From NCBI RefSeq assembly GCF_032248695.1, contig NZ_JAVHXC010000003.1, forward strand, positions 62,001 to 126,000: a stretch of DNA of 64,000 nt, written 5' to 3'. Position 1 is the stretch's first letter. Every line of letters begins with the position of its first letter. The position numbers and the translations under genes were made by a program. The notes under the pieces are model-generated. The model ran no database searches and had not been told where the DNA came from. It saw only the letters and a list, made by a program, of their open reading frames with translations. Source of the stretch: Dietzia sp032248695. GTDB taxonomy: Bacteria > Actinomycetota > Actinomycetes > Mycobacteriales > Mycobacteriaceae. Shown piece after piece: positions 32,547-40,193 of this stretch.

Positions 32547-33119
32547 ATGACCCCGTCCCCACTGCCCGCGGAGGACCTCGACGTCCTCGACCGGGCCACG
32601 ACCCTGTTCGGACGCGCGCTGGCGTCCCCGCTCGACGGCGACTGCGCCGCCTGCCCCGGTTGGTCCCGCCGCGACGTCGCCAACCACGTCCTGGGCGGCG
32701 GGCTGCGGTACGCCGCCTACTTCCCGAGGCTGCCGGAGTCCGAGATCGGCTGGACCCGCACCGCAGACCACGCGGGCGACAAGCCCGTCCCCGCGCTCCA
32801 CCGCACCGCGGCGGGCCTGCGGAAGGAACTCGCGCGGGCGCGCGACGCGGACGCCCTCGTCCAGCACCGGCTGGCGGAGATCCCCGTGCGCGACCTGCTC
32901 GCGCTGCGCGTGTTCGAGCTCCTGGTCCACGCCCACGATCTCGACCCGGCCACGTGGGAGTCGGAGGAGGCCGAGGAACTCGCGGCCTGGACCGTCGCGC
33001 ACGCCCGGGACGTGGTCGAGCTGATGCGGCAGTTCGACGTGTTCGCCGAGGCACGACCGGTGCCGATCGGGGCGGACGCCCGCGCCCGGCTCCTCGCCCT
33101 GTCCGGCCGCGAGATTTAA
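32547..33119 (+). CDS. Mycothiol-type maleylpyruvate isomerase/DinB-like protein
   Basis: The 190-residue protein has the DinB-like four-helix bundle of the mycothiol-dependent isomerase family: an N-terminal helix, the CPGWSRRDVANHVLGGG motif with a metal-binding His near residue 47, and ALRVFELLVHAHDLDPA with the second and third His near 130. Such proteins bind a divalent metal and use mycothiol. The reaction here is unknown. ATG at 32547 is chosen for its upstream GAGGTG and because the family begins at this point. Confidence 0.8.
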   Translation: MTPSPLPAEDLDVLDRATTLFGRALASPLDGDCAACPGWSRRDVANHVLGGGLRYAAYFPRLPESEIGWTRTADHAGDKPVPALHRTAAGLRKELARARDADALVQHRLAEIPVRDLLALRVFELLVHAHDLDPATWESEEAEELAAWTVAHARDVVELMRQFDVFAEARPVPIGADARARLLALSGREI

Positions 33120-33144
33120 CGTGACGCGCCGCACACCCCGGGTC

Positions 33145-33150
33145 TAGCGT
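33145..33150 (+). promoter_or_regulatory. Candidate -10 (TAGCGT)
   Basis: It lies within a 16-mer identical to one upstream of the ABC exporter (10591-10606). It gives a leader of about 48 nt before the ATG at 33205. Confidence 0.45.
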
Positions 33151-33204
33151 GGTCGGTACCGGGCCGCACCGGCAGGGGGCGCCCACGACGAGAGGCCGCG
33201 TCAG

Positions 33205-33633
33205 ATGTCCATGACCTGCGCCCCGTACATCTCCTTCCCGGGCAACGCCGCCGAGGCGTTCCCGTACTACCGGGAGCTTTTCGGCGGAGAGCTCAACCTG
33301 ATGACCTACGACCAGTTCCCCTCGACCGAGGACTTCCCCTTCGATCCCCCGCACGGTTCGGTGGCCCACGCGACCCTCGAGGCCCCGGGGATCACCCTCA
33401 CGGGCGGCGACGCCATGGGCGAGGCCCTCCCCGAGCCGCGTAACGACGTCTACTCGTTCCTCCTCGGATTCGACACGGAGGACGAGGCCCGCGCCTTCCT
33501 CGGCAAGGTCACCGACACCGGCGGGCAGATGGCGATGCCGTTCGAGGTCGCGCCGTGGGGCGATCGCTACGGGCAGGTCCACGACCGGTTCGGCATCCGC
33601 TGGGACGTGGTGGTCCCCGGCACCGGCGACTGA
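33205..33633 (+). CDS. PhnB-like VOC-family protein
   Basis: The 142-residue protein is a single vicinal-oxygen-chelate fold of the PhnB/DUF1428-like type. It has APYISFPGNAAEAFPYYRELFGGE at the start, GSVAHATLE and ITLTGGD in the middle, and WGDRYGQVHDRFGIRWDV at the end. The last motif is the signature of PhnB-like proteins. These are mostly functionally uncharacterised; the full metal triad of glyoxalase I is not evident. Confidence 0.85.
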   Translation: MSMTCAPYISFPGNAAEAFPYYRELFGGELNLMTYDQFPSTEDFPFDPPHGSVAHATLEAPGITLTGGDAMGEALPEPRNDVYSFLLGFDTEDEARAFLGKVTDTGGQMAMPFEVAPWGDRYGQVHDRFGIRWDVVVPGTGD

Positions 33634-33699
33634 CCGGCCCGCGAGCCCGATCGCGGCGGCGCCCGGCGGAAGACACCCGTATCCATCGCCCGCGCTTGT

Positions 33700-33705
33700 T
33701 ACGGT
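33700..33705 (+). promoter_or_regulatory. Candidate leaderless -10 (TACGGT)
   Basis: TACGGT ends 6 nt before the ATG at 33712. Confidence 0.55.
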
Positions 33706-33711
33706 GCACGC

Positions 33712-34488
33712 ATGGAGATCTCTGGAGCTAGTGCCATCGTCACGGGCGGGGCGTCGGGAATCGGTGCCGCCGTCGTCCGTCAACTCGCCGCCAAGGGCGC
33801 CAAGGTGGTCGTCGCCGACCTCAACGCGGAGAAGGGAGAGGCCCTCGCGAAGGAGGTCGGGGGCACCTTCGTCGCCGTCGACGTCACCCGGACCGAGGAC
33901 AACGAGAAGGCCGTCGCCGCGGCCCTCGAGTTGGGTCCCCTGCGCTTCCTCGTCAACTCGGCCGGCATCGGCTGGGCGCAGCGCACGATCGGCCGCGATG
34001 GCGAGTACTCGTCGGCCTTCGACCTGGACTCGTTCCGCAAGGTGATCGACATCAACCTCATCGGTTCGTTCGACATGCTGCGCCTGGCCGCCACCAAGAT
34101 GAGCACCCAGGAGGCCGACGAGGACGGCCAGCGGGGCGCGATCGTCAACATGGCCTCCGTCGCCGCGTTCGACGGGCAGATCGGTCAGGCCGCGTACTCC
34201 GCCTCGAAGGGCGGCATCGTCGGCCTCACCCTCCCGGTCGCCCGCGACCTGTCCGCCGCCGGCATCCGACTCAACACCGTGGCGCCGGGCCTGATCGACA
34301 CCCCGATCTACGGCGAGGGCCCGGACTCGGACGCCTTCAAGGCGAAGCTGGGCGAGAGCGTCCTGTTCCCCAAGCGCCTCGGCTCGGGCGACGAGCTGGC
34401 GTCCATGGTCATGGAACTGCTCACCAACCCGTACATGAACGCCGAGACCATCCGCGTCGACGGCGGCATCCGGATGCCACCCAAGTGA
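33712..34488 (+). CDS. 3-Hydroxyacyl-CoA dehydrogenase-like SDR (HSD10 type)
   Basis: The 258-residue classical SDR has VTGGASGIG for NAD binding (about 10-18), an acidic ADLNAEKGE loop after strand two that favours NAD+, NSAGIGWAQ, a catalytic Ser in NMASVAAFDGQ, and YSASKGG with the YxxxK pair. The GLIDTPIYG and the C-terminal VDGGIRMPP are typical of type-2 3-hydroxyacyl-CoA dehydrogenases in actinobacteria. A role in fatty-acid or sterol side-chain oxidation is likely but not proven. Confidence 0.88.
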   Translation: MEISGASAIVTGGASGIGAAVVRQLAAKGAKVVVADLNAEKGEALAKEVGGTFVAVDVTRTEDNEKAVAAALELGPLRFLVNSAGIGWAQRTIGRDGEYSSAFDLDSFRKVIDINLIGSFDMLRLAATKMSTQEADEDGQRGAIVNMASVAAFDGQIGQAAYSASKGGIVGLTLPVARDLSAAGIRLNTVAPGLIDTPIYGEGPDSDAFKAKLGESVLFPKRLGSGDELASMVMELLTNPYMNAETIRVDGGIRMPPK

Positions 34489-34506
34489 CCTGACCAGGTC
34501 CGCTCA

Positions 34507-34555
34507 CGACGAGAGGGGCCCCGCCGGATCGAATCCGGCGGGGCCCCTCTCGTCG
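34507..34555. terminator. Strong bidirectional terminator hairpin
   Basis: A perfect 23-bp stem with a 3-nt loop lies between the converging SDR and glutamate-type permease genes. It is the strongest hairpin I found in the window. Confidence 0.85.
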
Positions 34556-34584
34556 CGCCCGGGCGTAGCGGCGCGTCCGGCGGG

Positions 34585-35415
34585 TCAGGCCTTGGCGCGC
34601 CGCTTCTTCATCCGGCCCTCGAGGTACACCGCGAACTTGGTCAGCGAGTAGTTGATGAGGATGAACAACAGACCCGCCACGATGTACGCGGGGACCGTGT
34701 TCGCGTACGCGGAGCCCAGGGTCTTGGACCAGTTGAGCAGCTCCAGGTAGGTGATGCCGTAGCCCAGTGCGGAGTCTTTGAGGATGACGACGAGTTGGCC
34801 GACGAGGGCCGGGAGCATCGCCGTGAGGGCCTGGGGGAGCTGGATCGACCGGAGCACCTGCCCGGAGGTGAGTCCCACCGACAGTCCCGCCTCGGACTGC
34901 CCCTTGGGCAGACCATGCACACCTGATCGCACGAGTTCGGCGATGACGGCACCGTTGTAGAGCGTCAGCGCGGTGACGACCGCGGCGAGCGGCGCGTGCT
35001 GGTTGGGCACGAGGTTGGACGTGGCGAAGTAGCCGAAGTAGGCGAACACCATCATCAGCAGCACGGGCACGGCGCGGAAGAACTCGACGATCACGCTGCA
35101 GAACCACCGCAGCGGGGCGAACGGCGAGAGCCGGCCCATGCCGAACAGCAGGCCGAACACCACTGCGAGCACGATCGAGATCGCGGCCGCGGTGAACGTG
35201 CCCCGCAGGCCGGGGATGAGGTACGACGTCCACACCTCGGGGTCCGTGACGAACGGCTCCCACATGAAGGCCTTGAGCTGGCCGGCCCTCTCGAACTGGA
35301 GGTAGATGACGTAGGCGATGCCCAGCGCGATGATCGCGCCGATCACCGTGAGGATCTTGTGCCGCAGCCGGGCCTTGGGGCCGGGCGCGTCGAACAGGAC
35401 TGCCTGGGTGCTCAT
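34585..35415 (-). CDS. gluD: Amino-acid ABC transporter permease (GluD-like)
   Basis: The 276-residue permease has about five to six helices and the polar amino-acid permease loop SEAGLSVGLTSGQVLRSIQLPQA (EAA motif). Its basic C-terminus ends in RMKKRRAKA. It overlaps the upstream permease by 4 nt (ATGA), so the two form the membrane pair. The gene order ATPase, binding protein, permease, permease matches the glutamate system gluABCD of Corynebacterium. The symbol follows that synteny; the substrate could equally be glutamine or aspartate. Confidence 0.87.
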   Translation of the reverse strand: MSTQAVLFDAPGPKARLRHKILTVIGAIIALGIAYVIYLQFERAGQLKAFMWEPFVTDPEVWTSYLIPGLRGTFTAAAISIVLAVVFGLLFGMGRLSPFAPLRWFCSVIVEFFRAVPVLLMMVFAYFGYFATSNLVPNQHAPLAAVVTALTLYNGAVIAELVRSGVHGLPKGQSEAGLSVGLTSGQVLRSIQLPQALTAMLPALVGQLVVILKDSALGYGITYLELLNWSKTLGSAYANTVPAYIVAGLLFILINYSLTKFAVYLEGRMKKRRAKA

Positions 35416-36074
35416 CGCTTCACCGCCAGCTTCCGGGAGAGGGAGGTCGTCCACAGGCCGATCGGCAGGGTGAGGACCACGAAGACCATCGCGAAGAAGA
35501 AGAACGTCGGCAGGCTCGCGCCCTCGTTCTCGGTGATGACCTGGAGCAGGCCGGCCGAGTCGCCGACGCCGATGACGGCCGCGACGGTGGAGTTCTTGAT
35601 GAGGGCGATGATCACCGAGCCGAGCGGGGCGATCGCGCCGCGGAACGCCTGCGGCAGGATGACCTCACGCAGCGACTGCCCGAAGCCCAGGCCGATGGAG
35701 CGCGCGGCCTCCGCCTGCCCCACCGGCACGGTGTTGACGCCGGAGCGCAGGGCTTCGCAGATGTAGGCCGCGTGGTAGATCGCCAGCATGATCGCCGCCC
35801 ACCAGAACGCGTTGCGGGCGAAGTCGTCGGAGACCGAGAGCTGCAGGATGAAGGACAGTCCCAGGATGCTGAAGACCATGAGCAGCGTCAGCGGCAGGTT
35901 CCGGAACGTGTTGACGTAGGAGGTGCCCAGCCCGCGCAGCACCGCCACCGGGGACACGCGCAGGACGGCCACGATCGTTCCCAGGATCAGAGCGCCGATG
36001 GTGCCCAGGACCGAGAGCTGGATCGTCACCCAGACCGCCCCGAGGACGTCGTAGTCGGCGAAGATGTCGCCCAT
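35412..36074 (-). CDS. gluC: Amino-acid ABC transporter permease (GluC-like)
   Basis: The 220-residue permease has about five helices, an opening VWVTIQLSVLGTIGALILG, FRNLPLTLLMVF and the EAA loop AEAARSIGLGFGQSLREVILPQAFRG, which contacts the ATPase. It is the partner of the overlapping downstream permease. GGAAGGTGGACC precedes the ATG. It lies 115 nt after the binding-protein gene, across two stem-loops. Confidence 0.88.
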   Translation of the reverse strand: MGDIFADYDVLGAVWVTIQLSVLGTIGALILGTIVAVLRVSPVAVLRGLGTSYVNTFRNLPLTLLMVFSILGLSFILQLSVSDDFARNAFWWAAIMLAIYHAAYICEALRSGVNTVPVGQAEAARSIGLGFGQSLREVILPQAFRGAIAPLGSVIIALIKNSTVAAVIGVGDSAGLLQVITENEGASLPTFFFFAMVFVVLTLPIGLWTTSLSRKLAVKR

Positions 36075-36109
36075 GGTCCACCTTCCGTGATGGGGTGCCG
36101 GTCCCCCGC

Positions 36110-36174
36110 CCCCGCCGCGTGCGGCGGGGTGGAGGGGACGGGTGCCGGCCGGGTCGGGAGTCGACCCGGCCGGC
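36110..36174 (-). terminator. Two intra-operon stem-loops between binding protein and permeases
   Basis: A 13-bp perfect stem (36144-36174, GCCGGCCGGGTCG with a 5-nt loop) lies just after the binding-protein stop. A 9-bp stem follows at 36110-36129. Such structures stabilise or partly terminate the message and give more binding protein than permease. Confidence 0.6.
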
Positions 36175-36189
36175 TCGGATCAGTTCAGA

Positions 36190-37011
36190 TCAGGCGCAGG
36201 CGTCCGGCTCCGGCGGGTTACCCTCGCCCGGGGTGAACCCGGCGGCGCCGAGGTTCTCCTCGACCGCGGAGTCCCAGCTGCCGTCGGAGATCATCTCGCG
36301 GATGGCCTCGTTGATCTGCTCGCACTTCTCCGTGTCGCCCTTGGCGATGCCGATGCCGTACCGCTCCTCGGTGAACGGCGCGCCGACGACCTTGAGCTGA
36401 CCCTGGTACTGGTCCTGGGAGGCGTAGCCGGCCAGGATCGTGTCGTCCGTGGTCAGGGCGTCGACCGCGTTGGACACCAGCGCCGAGACGCACTCGGAGT
36501 AGGTGCCGAACTCCTGGAGGTTCACGCCGGGCACCTGCTCCTTGACCGTCTGGGCCGAGGTCGAGCCGGTGACCGAGCACAGGCGCTTGCCGTCGAGGGA
36601 GTCCGGCCCGGTGATCGAGTCGTCGTCCGCGCGGACCAGGAGGTCCTGGCCTGCGATGAAGTACGGACCGGCGAAGCCGACCTTCTCCTTGCGGGAGTCG
36701 GTGATGGAGTAGGTGGCGACGATCATGTCGACCTGGCCCGTCTCCAGCAGGGTCTCGCGCTGGGCGCTCGGGGCCTGCACCCACTCGATGTCACCTTCGG
36801 AGGTGCCGAGCTTCTCCGCCACGTAGCGGGCGACGTCCACGTCGAAGCCGGTGTAGTCGTTGCCCTCCTTGAGGCCGAGACCCGGCTGGTCGAACTTGAT
36901 GCCGACCTTCAGCTGGTTGCCCCCGTCCCCGCCGTCGTCGCTGCCGCACGCGCTCAGACCGAGCGCCAGGGACACGGCCGCGGCGGCCGCTCCGATCCGT
37001 CGGATGTTCAT
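36190..37011 (-). CDS. gluB: Amino-acid ABC transporter substrate-binding lipoprotein (GluB-like)
   Basis: The 273-residue lipoprotein has a signal peptide (NIRRIGAAAAAVSLALGLSAC) with lipobox LSAC. A type-2 periplasmic-binding fold follows: KVGIKFDQPGLGLKEG, TGFDVDVARYVAEKLG, ETLLETGQVDMIVATYSIT, RLCSVTGSTSAQTV and YGIGIAKGDTEKCEQ. This family binds glutamate, glutamine or aspartate outside the membrane. Two Cys residues in the mature domain may form a disulfide. GGAGTACTC precedes the ATG. Confidence 0.92.
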   Translation of the reverse strand: MNIRRIGAAAAAVSLALGLSACGSDDGGDGGNQLKVGIKFDQPGLGLKEGNDYTGFDVDVARYVAEKLGTSEGDIEWVQAPSAQRETLLETGQVDMIVATYSITDSRKEKVGFAGPYFIAGQDLLVRADDDSITGPDSLDGKRLCSVTGSTSAQTVKEQVPGVNLQEFGTYSECVSALVSNAVDALTTDDTILAGYASQDQYQGQLKVVGAPFTEERYGIGIAKGDTEKCEQINEAIREMISDGSWDSAVEENLGAAGFTPGEGNPPEPDACA

Positions 37012-37068
37012 GAGTACTCCTCGTGGGTGGGATGGATGGGTCTCGTACGGGTCCGCGGACGGCCCCTT

Positions 37069-37803
37069 CTAGTTCGACAGGATCTTGGACAGGAAGTCCT
37101 TGGCCCGGGCGCTCTGCGGATTGGTGAAGAACTCGTCCGGCGTGGCCTGCTCGACCAGCTCGCCGTCCGCCATGAAGATCACGCGGTCGGCGGCCTTGCG
37201 GGCGAAGCCCATCTCGTGGGTCACCACGACCATCGTCATGCCCGTCTTGGCCAGGCCGGTCATGACGTCGAGGACCTCGTTGATCATCTCCGGGTCCAGC
37301 GCGGAGGTCGGCTCGTCGAAGAGCATGACCTTGGGGTCCATCGCGAGCGACCGGGCGATCGCCACACGCTGCTGCTGACCGCCCGAGAGCTGGGCGGGGT
37401 ACTTGGACGCCTGGTGGTCCACACCGACGCGGGCGAGGAGTTCCATCGCCCGCTTCTCCGCCTCGGCCTTGGACTGCTTCCGCACCTTGATCGGCCCCAG
37501 CGTGACGTTCTCGAGGATCGTCTTGTGGGCGAAGAGGTTGAAGGACTGGAACACCATCCCCACGTCGGCCCGCAGCTTGGCGAGGGCCTTGCCCTCCTCC
37601 GGCAGCTCCTTGCCGTCGATGGTGATGGACCCCGATTCAAAGGTCTCTAACCGGTTGATGGTGCGGCACAACGTCGACTTACCGGAGCCCGAGGGCCCGA
37701 TCACCACGACGACCTCCCCCTGCTCGATGGACAGATTGATGTCCTTGAGCGCGTGGAAGTCACCGAAGTGCTTGTTGACGCCTGAGATCTCGACGAGAGC
37801 CAT
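37069..37803 (-). CDS. gluA: Amino-acid ABC transporter ATPase (GluA-like)
   Basis: The 244-residue ATPase of the polar amino-acid family has Walker A GPSGSGKST, the Q-loop VFQSFNLFAHKT, signature LSGGQQQR, Walker B VMLFDEPTSALDP and the switch His in VVTHEMGFA. It is the first gene of the operon. The ATG is fixed by a TATAGT box 7 nt upstream; a longer upstream frame would run through that promoter. Confidence 0.95.
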   Translation of the reverse strand: MALVEISGVNKHFGDFHALKDINLSIEQGEVVVVIGPSGSGKSTLCRTINRLETFESGSITIDGKELPEEGKALAKLRADVGMVFQSFNLFAHKTILENVTLGPIKVRKQSKAEAEKRAMELLARVGVDHQASKYPAQLSGGQQQRVAIARSLAMDPKVMLFDEPTSALDPEMINEVLDVMTGLAKTGMTMVVVTHEMGFARKAADRVIFMADGELVEQATPDEFFTNPQSARAKDFLSKILSN

Positions 37804-37810
37804 GTGAAGA

Positions 37811-37816
37811 ACTATA
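37811..37816 (-). promoter_or_regulatory. Leaderless -10 (TATAGT) for the glu operon
   Basis: On the minus strand TATAGT ends 7 nt before the ATG at 37803. It is among the closest matches to consensus at a leaderless start in the window. Confidence 0.6.
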
Positions 37817-37879
37817 GAGGTCTCGGGGCCTCCTCCACCCCAAGACCGCGGACGTGTCCGCGACGGCGCATCGGACCGG

Positions 37880-37908
37880 TCGACACGGGCCACACCGGTG
37901 CGTACCGT
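37880..37908 (+). promoter_or_regulatory. Promoter of the first desaturase: TCGACA-N17-TACCGT
   Basis: The -35 (37880-37885) and -10 (37903-37908) are 17 nt apart. The -10 ends 6 nt before the ATG at 37915, giving a leaderless message. Confidence 0.6.
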
Positions 37909-37914
37909 GCCCAC

Positions 37915-39153
37915 ATGGCGATATCAGATGTCAGGGAGTACGCCCATCTCAGCGCCGACGACGTAGAGGCCATCGGCGAGGAGCTCGAGGCGATCCGCCA
38001 GGAGGTCGTGGACTCGCTCGGCGACCGCGACCGGCGTTACGTCCAGAACACCATCAGACTGCAGCGCGGCCTCGTGGCCGGCGGCCGCGCCGTCCTGCTG
38101 TTCTCCGGCTACCGGCCCGCGTGGGTGCTCGGCACCGGGATGCTGGCCGCCGGGAAGATCATCGAGAACATGGAGCTCGGCCACAACGTCATGCACGGCC
38201 AGTGGGACTGGATGAACGACCCGGTCATCCACTCCAGTACGTGGGAGTGGGACATCGTCGGCACGTCCGAGCACTGGAAGGCCACGCACAACTACCACCA
38301 CCACAAGTACACCAACATCGTCGGGATGGACGACGACGTCGGGTACGGCGTCGTGCGGGTGACGCGCGACCAGCCGTGGCACCCCGCGAACTCGCTCAAC
38401 CTGGTGTGGAACACCATGCTCGCGTTCGCGTTCCAGTGGGGCGTGGGCGTCCAGCACCTCGAGATCGCCCCCGGCACGATCAACTCCTCCGGGTGGCCCG
38501 AGCAGAAGAAGCGCATTGGGCAGTTCCTGCGCAAGGCCCGCAAGCAGGTGGGCAAGGACTACGTGTGGTGGCCGATCCTGTCCGGGTCGGACTGGAAGAC
38601 CACCCTGACGGCCAACGCCACCGCGAACGTCATCCGGAACCTGTGGTCCAACGCGGTGATCTTCTGCGGGCACTTCCCGGACGGTGCCGACAAGTTCACG
38701 CTCGAGGACCTGGAGAACGAGACGCAGGCGCAGTGGTACCTGCGGCAGATGCTGGGCTCGGCCAACTTCACCGGCAGCAAGCTCACCCATTTCATGTCCG
38801 GCAACCTGTCGTTCCAGATCGAGCACCACCTCTTCCCCACCATCCCGTCCAACCGGTACGCGGAGGTCTCGGAGAAGGTGCAGGACGTCTGCCGGCGCTG
38901 GGACCTGCCGTACACCACGGGCCCGCTGTACATGCAGTACTGGCAGTCGTGGCGGACCATCGCCAAGCTGTCGCTGCCGAACCGGTTCCTCAAGGCCACG
39001 GCCGACGACGCCCCGGAGACGCGGTCCGAGAAGATGTTCGCGGGGGAGCCCCGGACCTACGAGACGCGCGACGGGCGACGCTCCGGCCTGGTGACCGCCC
39101 TCAAGCACCACACCGATCCGCGTCAGCTGCGGCGCATCACCCGGACGGTGTGA
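37915..39153 (+). CDS. Membrane fatty-acid desaturase (DesA3-like)
   Basis: The 412-residue membrane desaturase has the three His boxes of the acyl-CoA/acyl-lipid family: HNVMHGQWDW, HNYHHHKYTN and QIEHHLFP, which bind the di-iron centre. Hydrophobic segments flank boxes one and two. The closest named relative I recognise is mycobacterial DesA3-type stearoyl-CoA delta-9 desaturase. No oxidoreductase partner gene is adjacent. A paralogue at 47128-48360 shares the same MAISDVxEYAHL start. A 165-residue gene follows 2 nt after the stop. Confidence 0.9.
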   Translation: MAISDVREYAHLSADDVEAIGEELEAIRQEVVDSLGDRDRRYVQNTIRLQRGLVAGGRAVLLFSGYRPAWVLGTGMLAAGKIIENMELGHNVMHGQWDWMNDPVIHSSTWEWDIVGTSEHWKATHNYHHHKYTNIVGMDDDVGYGVVRVTRDQPWHPANSLNLVWNTMLAFAFQWGVGVQHLEIAPGTINSSGWPEQKKRIGQFLRKARKQVGKDYVWWPILSGSDWKTTLTANATANVIRNLWSNAVIFCGHFPDGADKFTLEDLENETQAQWYLRQMLGSANFTGSKLTHFMSGNLSFQIEHHLFPTIPSNRYAEVSEKVQDVCRRWDLPYTTGPLYMQYWQSWRTIAKLSLPNRFLKATADDAPETRSEKMFAGEPRTYETRDGRRSGLVTALKHHTDPRQLRRITRTV

Positions 39154-39155
39154 CC

Positions 39156-39653
39156 GTGGGACACGACGACAATGACGACAAGACCGACGACACCGCCGCG
39201 GGACCGGACACCGGGACCCCCAGCGTCGACCGGACACACAGCCGCCCGGAGGGCGCGACGGACGCCGAGATCGAGGCGGCCGGCACCGTCGGCGAGGCGA
39301 TCGAGTACATCGAGCGGGCCCGTGGGCGCCTGTACGACCTGCACCAGCTCATCGGGCGCGCGGACATCCTCCTGCAGGAGGCCGCCGACAAGCTCGACGA
39401 GATCGGACGGACGGAGCTCGCCGAACGGATCCGCACCGAGGTCGTGGGCGTCAACGTCCTCCACGGCCGGTGGACGTTCCAGATGGTGGAGGAGTTCGAC
39501 GACGGCTTCTGGACCACCGCGCGCGAGGTCGACCGCGCGGTGCGCGAGGAACTCACCGGCGGTCGCCGACACGTCCACGAGGCGGAGATGAAAGAGGCCA
39601 ACAGGACGAAGGGCCGCCCCGGACACGAGGCGACCCCTGGGGATCAGAACTAG
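39156..39653 (+). CDS. Conserved helical hypothetical protein coupled to the desaturase
   Basis: The 165-residue soluble protein has an acidic disordered first 45 residues. A helical core follows, with AIEYIERARGRLYDLHQLIGRADILLQ, then VNVLHGRWTFQMVEEFDDGFW. A basic tail (NRTKGRPGHE) ends it. Similar proteins occur in mycolic-acid actinobacteria with no assigned function. GTG lies 2 nt after the desaturase TGA, so translation is probably coupled and the product may assist or follow desaturase expression. Confidence 0.72.
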   Translation: MGHDDNDDKTDDTAAGPDTGTPSVDRTHSRPEGATDAEIEAAGTVGEAIEYIERARGRLYDLHQLIGRADILLQEAADKLDEIGRTELAERIRTEVVGVNVLHGRWTFQMVEEFDDGFWTTAREVDRAVREELTGGRRHVHEAEMKEANRTKGRPGHEATPGDQN

Positions 39654-39685
39654 GACCCGCACGCTCGATCGCGCGGATCACCGGG

Positions 39686-39964
39686 TCAACCGGTGCGGTG
39701 GCGGCCGGAGATCCGGTGCCTCTCGGCCTCGGTGAGGCCGCCCCACACGCCGTACAACTCCTTGGTCTCGAGCGCGAACGTGCGGCACGTGTCGAACACC
39801 GGGCAGGTCGCGCAGACCGCCTTGGCCTTGTCCTCCTTCTTGCGGCGCTCGCCCTTCGACTCCTCCTCGAGGCTGTAGAACAGGTCCTCGTGCCCGATGC
39901 ACGCCGCGTTGTCACGCCACGACCAGAAGTCCGCGGTCGGCAGAAGGTTTCTATATCTGGGCAT
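39686..39964 (-). CDS. WhiB-family iron-sulfur regulator
   Basis: This 92-residue WhiB protein has its four cluster Cys at positions 22 (AACIGH), 51, 54 (VCATCPVFD) and 60 (TCRTF). The GVWGG turn is at 72-76, and a basic C-terminus (TEAERHRISGRHRTG) contacts DNA. It binds a [4Fe-4S] cluster and usually works with the primary sigma factor. Which WhiB class it belongs to cannot be settled from sequence alone. A near-consensus promoter and a 16-bp palindrome lie upstream. Confidence 0.93.
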   Translation of the reverse strand: MPRYRNLLPTADFWSWRDNAACIGHEDLFYSLEEESKGERRKKEDKAKAVCATCPVFDTCRTFALETKELYGVWGGLTEAERHRISGRHRTG

Positions 39965-40076
39965 CTGCCCTCCGATCCCGCCGTCGCGAAGTACCCGAGT
40001 TGAGCACTGAAGGTTCGCCTGGCGGTTACTACAGCCATCCTGTCAGCAAAATCGGCGCCCGCGGGCGGACTGCGGT

Positions 40077-40106
40077 CCTATATCGAGACGCTCACGATGC
40101 TGTCAA
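40077..40106 (-). promoter_or_regulatory. whiB promoter: TTGACA-N18-TATAGG
   Basis: The -35 TTGACA (40101-40106) and -10 TATAGG (40077-40082) read on the minus strand. The predicted leader is about 105 nt and ends in GGAGGGCAG before the whiB ATG. This is the best sigma-70-type promoter in the window. Confidence 0.75.
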
Positions 40107-40133
40107 GAGGTTGCGCTGGGTCTATGGCAGAAA

Positions 40134-40149
40134 TCTCACGTACGTGAGA
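40134..40149. promoter_or_regulatory. 16-bp perfect palindrome upstream of whiB
   Basis: TCTCACGTACGTGAGA is fully self-complementary and lies 27 nt upstream of the whiB -35, where an activator would bind. The half-site order (TCAC-N4-GTGA) is the reverse of the CRP/Cmr consensus (GTGA-N6-TCAC), so I do not assign it to CRP. Confidence 0.65.
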
Positions 40150-40161
40150 AGTTGCCCACCG

Positions 40162-40193
40162 CCCGCCGGTTCGGCGTTCCCGGCCCCGGCGGG
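40162..40193 (-). terminator. Hairpin after the glycosyltransferase
   Basis: An 8-bp stem (CCCGCCGG/CCGGCGGG) with a 16-nt loop begins directly after the stop of the gene at 40194. Confidence 0.45.

Noticed and set aside
40134..40149. A CRP/Cmr box for whiB
   Set aside because: The half-sites are in the opposite order (TCAC then GTGA, with 4 nt between) to the GTGA-N6-TCAC consensus.
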